Of a stretch of 64,000 bases of DNA, positions 49,662-59,600 are shown one piece after another. The DNA is taken from positions 1,736,001-1,800,000 of the forward strand of contig NZ_CP121446.1 in assembly GCF_030643905.1 (NCBI RefSeq). Reading direction: 5' to 3'. Below the pieces are notes generated by a model. It searched no databases and was not told the DNA's origin. It saw only the letters and a list, made by a program, of their open reading frames with translations. Made by a program: the position numbers and the translations under genes. This DNA is from Flavobacterium sp. IMCC34852. Lineage in GTDB: Bacteria > Bacteroidota > Bacteroidia > Flavobacteriales > Flavobacteriaceae. Numbering within the stretch: position 1 is the stretch's first letter; every line of letters begins with the position of its first letter.

Positions 49662-50573
49662 TTAGAAGAATCTAGGTGATACCAATTTACTAACTTTATT
49701 GAACAACTCGAAACGAATAAATACCTCGTGTGAACCGGAGTTATAATTTCTTAATTCAGTTGTTTCCATATCGTAACTATAGCCAATAAAAAGACCATCA
49801 GTAACCTGAAAACCGGCCAAGGCACTTACGGCAGCATCCCAACGGTAGGCACCGCCAAGCATCAACTTATCAAAGAATAAGAAATTAGCTGAAGCATCTA
49901 CTTGTAAAGGTGAACCGGTAACTAATTTAGTCAAGAAAGCGGGTTTGAATTTAACAGAAGGAGAAATGTCAAAGACATAACCTCCAATCGCATAAAAATT
50001 CATTCTCTCCTGAAATACCGCTACTTCATTGTCGTTGTATTTTGAATCTTGTAAAAAGTTAGGAACCGAAAGACCAAAGTACAATTTATCAGAATGTAAA
50101 TAAATACCCGCTCCAAAGTTTGGCGAAAATTCATTGTCAAAATTTTGTAGGTTCGGATCGCCTGCATCGGCAGGATTTAATTGATTCACATCTAAATTAA
50201 ATATATTACCGCTGGCTTTGATACCAAAAGATAATTTATATTCGTCAGAGGTTTGAATCGTATATGACAAATCTGCTGAAATGGTATTGTCTTTAGTAGG
50301 TCCGATTTTGTCACTTACGACAGATACTCCTACGCCTAAATTGCTGTTGTTAATCGGAGTATTGATGGAAAAAGCGTTTGTTGTTGGCGCTCCGTCTAAT
50401 CCTACCCATTGGGTACGATGTAATCCGAAAATACTCATAACTCCTCTAGATCCTGCATAGGCTGGATTGATATTGATGGTGTTATACATGTATTGGGTAT
50501 ACTGTGCGTCTTGCTGAGCAAAACCGGTATAACACGTTAACATCAAAGCGAAAATTAAAATTTTTGTTCTCAT
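49662..50573 (-). CDS. PorP/SprF-family type IX secretion membrane protein
   Basis: The 303-residue outer-membrane beta-barrel protein of the PorP/SprF family has a signal peptide ending CYTGFAQQ. The family signature DAQYTQYMYNTININPAYAGSRG lies at the mature N-terminus and FEXFNKVSKLVSPRFF-type residues at the end. In Flavobacterium johnsoniae SprF is needed to place the giant adhesin SprB on the cell surface, and PorP/SprF genes usually follow their cargo adhesin. Here it follows the 3586-residue adhesin by 50 bp, so that protein is the probable partner. A hairpin lies in the gap. Confidence 0.92.
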   Translation of the reverse strand: MRTKILIFALMLTCYTGFAQQDAQYTQYMYNTININPAYAGSRGVMSIFGLHRTQWVGLDGAPTTNAFSINTPINNSNLGVGVSVVSDKIGPTKDNTISADLSYTIQTSDEYKLSFGIKASGNIFNLDVNQLNPADAGDPNLQNFDNEFSPNFGAGIYLHSDKLYFGLSVPNFLQDSKYNDNEVAVFQERMNFYAIGGYVFDISPSVKFKPAFLTKLVTGSPLQVDASANFLFFDKLMLGGAYRWDAAVSALAGFQVTDGLFIGYSYDMETTELRNYNSGSHEVFIRFELFNKVSKLVSPRFF

Positions 50574-50588
50574 ATTTTCTTTATTTAT

Positions 50589-50612
50589 CCTGAGGGTTTT
50601 TACACCCTCAGG
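50589..50612 (-). promoter_or_regulatory. Intercistronic hairpin between the adhesin and PorP/SprF genes
   Basis: A strong 9-bp stem CCTGAGGGT / ACCCTCAGG with a 6-nt loop fills the gap after the adhesin stop. There is no T run after it on the minus strand, so it is not a normal terminator. It may limit read-through, set transcript stability or mark a processing site, so that the two genes are expressed at different levels. Confidence 0.65.
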
Positions 50613-50623
50613 AGTTAGTAGGT

Positions 50624-53600
50624 TTATCTGGTTAAGTATAAATATCCGTCTTTTACAACTTTATTACCTTCACTTGTGGTCCACTCAATAATGTAGAAAT
50701 ACGTTCCGGTAGGCAATTCTTCAGATTTACTTACAGTAACTCTTCCTTCAGAGATACCTTCAAATCTTCTGGTATTGTTGTCATAGTTTTTAGTTTCATA
50801 AACTAAAATTCCCCAGCGGTTGTAAATTTGAACATTATTTGTCGGATAACAAGTGATGTCTTCAATATTTTCGATGTTAAAATATTGATTGAAAGCATCA
50901 CCATTTGGTGTAAAGGCATTGTGAATAATAATGTTTTCACAATCACGAACTTCACCGACAGATATTGGTAAATTATATACTGTAGGACAAGTACCGTCAT
51001 AAACAGTGTAGCTGAATAAGTATACACCCGGTGTTATTCCTAATGGATTAAATGTATTGTTAGCAGCATTAAATCCTCCAACATTATTTACATTCGTCCA
51101 TGTTCCTCCACCGATAACATTTGCAGGTAATTGATCGGCTAGAGGTATATTTGTGTCAAGATTGTTACTTGTCTCTACCTCAGTAAGATTAACTACTTCA
51201 GAAGTTTGATTTACATAAACATACTGAGTGTAAGTTTGCGATAAGTTACCACAAGCATCAGATACAACCCATGTTCTGGTAATGGTATAAGAACCATTAT
51301 TAACTTCAGATGTGGTTTCAGTATATACAGGTGTACCAACAGCTGAACAATTATCAGTAAACTCTAATGTAGGAGGCGCAGGGATTTCTGTACATTCTAC
51401 ATCAACTTTTGGATCTAATGGCGTAATTAATACCGGTCCAACAGTGTCAGAAACTCCAATAGTTTGAGTTTGTGTGCTAGTGTTTCCACAAGCATCGGTA
51501 GCTGTCCATGTTCTGGTAATTTCATAGTTTGAAGGACAGTTACCTTGAATAATTGTTTCTACCATTGCTACCGTTGCAGTTCCACAGTTATCCGTAGCGG
51601 TTAATACAGCTGCAGCAGGAATGTTATCACATGAAGCAGTAGTATTAGCTGGTGCCACCTCATTAAATGTTGGAACAACAGTGTCATTTACAGTAATAGT
51701 TTGCGATACAGTTGAAGTGTTATCACAAGCATCAGTGAAAGTCCAAGTTCTGGTTACAGTGAACGAGTTAGGACAATCTCCTTGAACAATACTGTCAACA
51801 CCTTGTGCAGTTATTGAATCTCCACAGTTATCAGTAGCCGTTAGTGAAATAGTTGCAGGTACATCACCGGCACAAGTTACAGTTACGTCAGCTGGTGCTG
51901 CAGGAACTACAGGAGCAGTTTCATCTACAACGCTTATGGTTTGTGATACAGAAGATGTATTGCCACAAGCATCAGTGAAAGTCCAAGTTCTAGTTACTGT
52001 GAAAGAGTTTGGACAATCTCCTTGAATAGTACTGTCAACACCGTCTACTGTGATGAAATCTCCACAGTTATCAGTCGCCGTAAGCGATATCATTGCAGGA
52101 ACTTCACCGGCACAAGCTACAGTTACATTAGCCGGAGCTTCAGGAACAACAGGTGCAATAGTATCATTTACCGTGATGGTTTGAGATACAGAAGATGAGT
52201 TACCACAAGCATCGGTGAAAGTCCAAGTTCTGGTTACCACGAATGAATTAGGACAATCTCCTTGAACGGTACTGTCAACACCTTGAACGGTAATTTCTTC
52301 CGAACAGTTATCAATAGCGGTAAGCGAAATCATTGCAGGAACATCACCGGCACAAGCTACAGTTACGTCAGCAGGTGCTTCAGGAGCTACCGGAGCAATA
52401 GTATCAATTACAGTAATAGTTTGAGATACAGAAGATGAGTTACCACAAGCATCGGTGAAAGTCCAAGTTCTGGTTACAGAGAACGAGTTCGGACAGTTAC
52501 CTTGTGTTACAGTATCAACACCTTGAGCAGTTATCTCACCTGAACAGTTATCAATAGCGGTAAGCGAAATCATTGCAGGAACATCACCCGCACAAGCCAC
52601 AGTTACGTCAGCAGGTGCTTCAGGAGCTACCGGAGCAATAGTATCACTTACAGTAATAGTTTGAGATACAGAAGATGAGTTACCACAAGCATCAGTGAAA
52701 GTCCAAGTTCTGGTTACAGAGAACGAGTTCGGACAGTTACCTTGCGTTACAGTATCAACACCTTGAGCAGTTATTTCACCTGAACAGTTATCAATAGCGG
52801 TAAGTGAAATCATTGCAGGAACATCACCGGCACAAGCTACAGTTACGTCAGCAGGTGCTTCAGGAGCTACCGGAGCAATAGTATCACTTACAGTAATAGT
52901 TTGAGATACAGAAGATGAGTTACCACAAGCATCGGTGAAAGTCCAAGTTCTGATTACAGAGAACGAGTTCGGACAGTTACCTTGCGTTACAGTATCAACA
53001 CCTTGAGCAGTTATCTCACCTGAACAGTTATCAATAGCGGTAAGTGAAATCATTGCAGGAACATCATCGGCACAAGCTACAGTTACGTCAGCAGGTGCTT
53101 CAGGAGCTACCGGAGCAATAGTATCACTTACAGTAATAGTTTGAGATACAGAAGATGAGTTACCACAAGCATCGGTGAAAGTCCAAGTTCTGGTTACAGA
53201 GAACGAGTTCGGACAGTTACCTTGCGTTACAGTATCAACACCTTGAGCAGTTATCTCACCTGAACAGTTATCAATAGCGGTAAGTGAAATCATTGCAGGA
53301 ACATCATCGGCACAAGCTACAGTTACGTCAGCAGGTGCTTCAGGAGCTACCGGAGCAATAGTATCACTTACAGTAATAGTTTGAGATACAGAAGATGAGT
53401 TACCACAAGCATCGGTGAAAGTCCAAGTTCTGGTTACAGAGAACGAGTTCGGACAGTTACCTTGAGTTGTAGTATCAACACCTTGAGCAGTTATTTCACC
53501 TGAACAGTTATCAATAGCGGTAAGCGAAATCATTGCAGGAACATCACCGGCACAAGCCACAGTTACGTCAGCAGGTGCTTCAGGAGCTACCGGAGCAATA

Positions 53601-56600
53601 GTATCACTTACAGTAATAGTTTGAGATACAGAAGATGAGTTACCACAAGCATCGGTGAAAGTCCAAGTTCTGGTTACAGAGAACGAGTTCGGACAGTTAC
53701 CTTGAGTTGTAGTATCTACACCTTGAACAGTAATTTCATTAGAACAGTTATCAGTTGCAGTTAATGAAACATTAGCCGGTATGTCAGTCGCACAAGCCAC
53801 AGTTACGTTAGCAGGTGCTTCCGGAGCAACTGGATTTTGAGTATCATTAATAGTAAAGGTAGCTGATGATGAAGCGGTATTTCCACATTCGTCAGTTGCA
53901 GTAAATACAACAGTTACAGCAGCTGAACAATCATTAGCAATTTCACTAAAGTTGTTAGACCAAGTTACAGGTGAACATTCATCTGTTGCTGTGGCACCAC
54001 CATTATTAGTTAACCAAGTGTACAAAGCAAGTTCGTTACCATTTCCATCACACTCAGCAATAATGTTAGAAGCTTGAGTAGTAATAACCGGAGCCGTTAC
54101 GTCTTGTACATTTATAGTTTGAGAAGCAGTAGAAGAATTTCCACACGCATCAGTAGCCGTCCAAGTTCTGGTTACAGAGTATGAACCTGCACAATTACCA
54201 TTAGTAGTTACATCAGCGAAAGTCAATTCGAAAGCTGAACCACATTCGTCCGTAGCAGTAGCTTGAGCGAACTCAGGCGCAGCCGGACAAGAGATAGTTG
54301 AAGTAGCAGGTAACGCTGCGATAACCGGAGCCGTTACGTCTTGTACATTTATAGTTTGAGAAGCAGTAGAAGAATTTCCACAAGCGTCAGTAGCCGTCCA
54401 AGTTCTGGTTACAGAATATGAACCTGCACAATTACCATTAGTAGTTACATCAGCGAAAGTCAATTCGAAAGCTGAACCACATTCGTCAGTAGCAGTAGCT
54501 TGAGCGAACTCAGGCGCAGCCGGACAAGAGATAGTTGAAGTTGCAGGTAACGCTGCGATAACCGGAGCCGTTACGTCTTGTACATTTATAGTTTGAGAAG
54601 CAGTAGAAGAATTTCCACACGCATCAGTAGCCGTCCAAGTTCTGGTTACAGAGTATGAACCTGCACAATTACCATTAGTAGTTACATCAGCGAAAGTCAA
54701 TTCGAAAGCTGAACCACATTCGTCATTAGCAGTAGCTTGAGCGAACTCAGGCGCAGCCGGACAAGAGATAGTTGAAGTTGCAGGTAACGCTGCGATAACC
54801 GGAGCCGTTACGTCTTGTACATTTATAGTTTGAGAAGCAGTAGAAGAATTTCCACACGCATCAGTAGCCGTCCAAGTTCTGGTTACAGAGTATGAACCTG
54901 CACAATTACCATTAGTAGTTACATCAGCGAAAGTCAATTCGAAAGCTGAACCACATTCGTCAGTAGCAGTAGCTTGAGCGAACTCAGGCGCAGCCGGACA
55001 AGAGATAGTTGAAGTAGCAGGTAACGCTGCGATAACCGGAGCCGTTACGTCTTGTACATTTATAGTTTGAGAAGCAGTAGAAGAATTTCCACACGCATCA
55101 GTAGCCGTCCAAGTTCTGGTTACAGAGTATGAACCTGCACAATTACCATTAGTAGTTACATCAGCGAAAGTCAATTCGAAAGCTGAACCACATTCGTCAG
55201 TAGCAGTAGCTTGAGCGAACTCAGGCACAGCCGGACAAGAGATAGTTGAAGTTGCAGGTAACGCTGCGATAACCGGAGCCGTTACGTCTTGTACGTTAAT
55301 AGTTTGAGAAGCAGTAGAAGAATTTCCACACGCATCAGTAGCCGTCCAAGTTCTGGTTACAGAGTATGAACCTGCACAATTACCATTAGTAGTTACATCA
55401 GCGAAAGTCAATTCGAAAGCTGAACCACATTCGTCCGTAGCAGTAGCTTGAGCGAACTCAGGCGCAGCCGGACAAGAGATAGTTGAAGTAGCAGGTAACG
55501 CTGCGATAACCGGAGCCGTTACGTCTTGTACGTTAATAGTTTGAGAAGCAGTAGAAGAATTTCCACACGCATCAGTAGCCGTCCAAGTTCTGGTTACAGA
55601 ATAAGAACCTGCACAATTACCATTAGTAGTTACATCAGCGAAAGTCAATTCGAAAGCTGAACCACATTCGTCCGTAGCAGTAGCTTGAGCGAACTCAGGC
55701 GTAGCCGGACAAGAGATAGTTGAAGTAGCAGGTAACGCTGCGATAACCGGAGCTGTTACGTCTTGTACGTTTATAGTTTGAGAAGCAGTAGAAGAATTTC
55801 CACAAGCGTCAGTAGCCGTCCAAGTTCTGGTTACAGAGTATGAACCTGCACAATTACCATTAGTAGTTACATCAGCGAAAGTCAATTCGAAAGCTGAACC
55901 ACATTCGTCAGTAGCAGTAGCTTGAGCGAACTCAGGCGCAGCCGGACAAGAGATAGTTGAAGTAGCAGGTAACGCTGCGATAACCGGAGCCGTTACGTCT
56001 TGTACATTTATAGTTTGAGAAGCAGTAGAAGAATTTCCACAAGCGTCAGTAGCCGTCCAAGTTCTGGTTACAGAATAAGAACCTGCACAATTACCATTAG
56101 TAGTTACATCAGCGAAAGTCAATTCGAAAGCTGAACCACATTCGTCAGTAGCAGTAGCTTGAGCGAACTCAGGCGCAGCCGGACAAGAGATAGTTGAAGT
56201 AGCAGGTAACGCTGCGATAACCGGAGCTGTTACGTCTTGTACGTTAATAGTTTGAGAAGCAGTAGAAGAATTTCCACACGCATCAGTAGCCGTCCAAGTT
56301 CTGGTTACAGAGTATGAACCTGCACAATTACCATTAGTAGTTACATCAGCGAAAGTCAATTCGAAAGCTGAACCACATTCGTCCGTAGCAATAGCTTGAG
56401 CGAACTCAGGCGCAGCCGGACAAGAGATAGTTGAAGTAGCAGGTAACGCTGCGATAACCGGAGCCGTTACGTCTTGTACGTTAATAGTTTGAGAAGCAGT
56501 AGAAGAATTTCCACAAGCGTCAGTAGCCGTCCAAGTTCTGGTTACAGAATAAGAACCTGCACAATTACCATTCGTAGTAGTGTCAACAAAAGTCAAACTA

Positions 56601-59600
56601 ACATCAGTATCACAATTGTCAGTAGCAGTAGCTTGAGCGAACTCAGGCGTAGCCGGACAGTTGATAGTTGAAGTAGCAGGTAATGTTGCAATAACAGGAG
56701 CTGTTACATCTTGAACTCTGATTGTTTGAGTTGCTGAAGCAGCGTTACCACATTCGTCAGTTACAGTCCAAGTTCTTGTAATCACTCTGTTGCTTTCACA
56801 AATATCTAATGGAGTCAAACAAACACTGTTGAAGTTGATACTTCCATTAACACTAGCTTGTTTTCTTGAGAAAATAAACCAAGTACCATTCATTGGACCT
56901 GTTAAATTTTCAAAACTAGAAACATAAGATGTTAATCCAGTGATTGTATTTGGTGATGATAGAGCACCATTTGGTGTAAAGTTTTGCGGTATATCTTGAG
57001 TTACAACATTATTGTTGTTCCATTGAGTATATCCTGAGCTATTTGGATAGAAAACAGGTAAATATAATTCCTGATCACTAGGTGTTGGATCATCACAAGC
57101 ACCACCGGTACAATAAGGTCCAACTAAAACTACAGCACTACCATTTGGCGCTACTAAAGTAAATTCAGCTCTTCCTTTTCCTTGATTGGTTTCGAAAGCC
57201 AAAGCCACTTTTTGGATGTCTTTTGCAGTTAGATTATCAAATCCTGTTACATCAAAGTAGAAATAATTACCATTTCCTGCATTAATAGATGCTTCATTAT
57301 CGTTTCCGAAGCAATCTGAGTCAGTATAAGTTACTGTTGGAGTAGCATCACAAGCATCAGAAATATTAGTCACTGTTCCTGTTGTTCCCGGATTAGTATC
57401 AATAGCACAGTTTGCACCTGCGTTGATTGTTACATTGGCTGGAACGGTAAATGTAGGAGCCGTATTATCTTGTACATTAATAGTTTGAGATACTGTAGCA
57501 GTATTTCCACAAGCATCGGTAGCCGTCCAAGTTCTGGTTACAGAATAATTACCGGCACAGTTACCATTTGCGGTAGTGTCAGCAAAAGTCAAGGTAACAC
57601 CTGAACCACAAGCATCTGTTGCAGTAGCCGTAGCAAATGAAGGTGTAGCAGGACACTCTATAGTTGAAGTAGCCGGTAAGGCTGCAAAAACAGGAGCAGA
57701 GTTGTCTTGAACAGTAATGGTTTGAGTAGCTGTAGAAGCATTTCCACAAGCATCAGTAGCGGTCCAAGTTCTGGTTACAGAATACGAACCGGCACAAGCA
57801 CCATTAGTAGTATTGTCAACGAAAGTTAAAGTAGCACCAGAACCACAAGCATCGGTAGCAGTTGCTTGAGCGAACTCAGGCGTTGCCGGACAAGAGATAG
57901 TTGAAGCCGCAGGTAAAGCTGCGATAACCGGAGCAGTTGTATCAGTTACATTAATGGTTTGAGTTGCAGTAGAAGAGTTTCCACAAGCATCAGTAGCGGT
58001 CCAAGTTCTGGTTACAGAATACGAACCGGCACAAGCACCATTAGTAGTATTGTCAACGAAAGTTAAAGTAGCACCAGAACCACAAGCATCGGTAGCAGTT
58101 GCTTGAGCGAACTCAGGCGTTGCCGGACAAGAGATGGTTGAAGGCGCAGGTAAAGCTGCGATAACCGGAGCAGTTGTATCAGTTACATTAATGGTTTGAG
58201 TTGCAGTAGAAGAGTTTCCACAAGCATCAGTAGCGGTCCAAGTTCTGGTTACAGAATACGAACCGGCACAAGCACCATTAGTAGTATTGTCAACGAAAGT
58301 TAAAGTAGCACCAGAACCACAAGCATCGGTAGCAGTTGCTTGAGCGAACTCAGGCGTTGCCGGACAAGAGATGGTTGAAGGCGCAGGTAAAGCTGCGATA
58401 ACCGGAGCAGTTGTATCAGTTACATTAATGGTTTGAGTTGCAGTAGAAGAGTTTCCACAAGCATCAGTAGCGGTCCAAGTTCTGGTTACAGAATACGAAC
58501 CGGCACAAGCACCATTAGTAGTATTGTCAACGAAAGTTAAAGTAGCACCAGAACCACAAGCATCGGTAGCAGTTGCTTGAGCGAACTCAGGCGTTGCCGG
58601 ACAAGAGATGGTTGAAGGCGCAGGTAAAGCTGCGATAACCGGAGCAGTTGTATCAGTTACATTAATGGTTTGAGTTGCAGTAGAAGAGTTTCCACAAGCA
58701 TCAGTAGCGGTCCAAGTTCTGGTTACAGAATACGAACCGGCACAAGCACCATTAGTAGTATTGTCAACGAAAGTTAAAGTAGCACCAGAACCACAAGCAT
58801 CGGTAGCAGTTGCTTGAGCGAACTCAGGCGTTGCCGGACAAGAGATGGTTGAAGGCGCAGGTAAAGCTGCGATAACCGGAGCAGTTGTATCAGTTACATT
58901 AATGGTTTGAGTTGCAGTAGAAGAGTTTCCACAAGCATCAGTAGCGGTCCAAGTTCTGGTTACAGAATACGAACCGGCACAAGCACCATTAGTAGTATTG
59001 TCAACGAAAGTTAAAGTAGCACCAGAACCACAAGCATCGGTAGCAGTTGCTTGAGCGAACTCAGGCGTTGCCGGACAAGAGATGGTTGAAGGCGCAGGTA
59101 AAGCTGCGATAACCGGAGCAGTTGTATCAGTTACATTAATGGTTTGAGTTGCAGTAGAAGAGTTTCCACAAGCATCAGTAGCGGTCCAAGTTCTGGTTAC
59201 AGAATACGAACCGGCACAAGCACCATTAGTAGTATTGTCAACGAAAGTTAAAGTAGCACCAGAACCACAAGCATCGGTAGCAGTTGCTTGAGCGAACTCA
59301 GGCGTTGCCGGACAAGAGATGGTTGAAGGCGCAGGTAAAGCTGCGATAACCGGAGCAGTTGTATCAGTTACATTAATGGTTTGAGTTGCAGTAGAAGAGT
59401 TTCCACAAGCATCAGTAGCGGTCCAAGTTCTGGTTACAGAATACGAACCGGCACAAGCACCATTAGTAGTATTGTCAACGAAAGTTAAAGTAGCACCAGA
59501 ACCACAAGCATCGGTAGCAGTTGCTTGAGCGAACTCAGGCGTTGCCGGACAAGAGATAGTTGAAGGCGCAGGTAAAGCTGCGATAACCGGAGCAGTTGTA

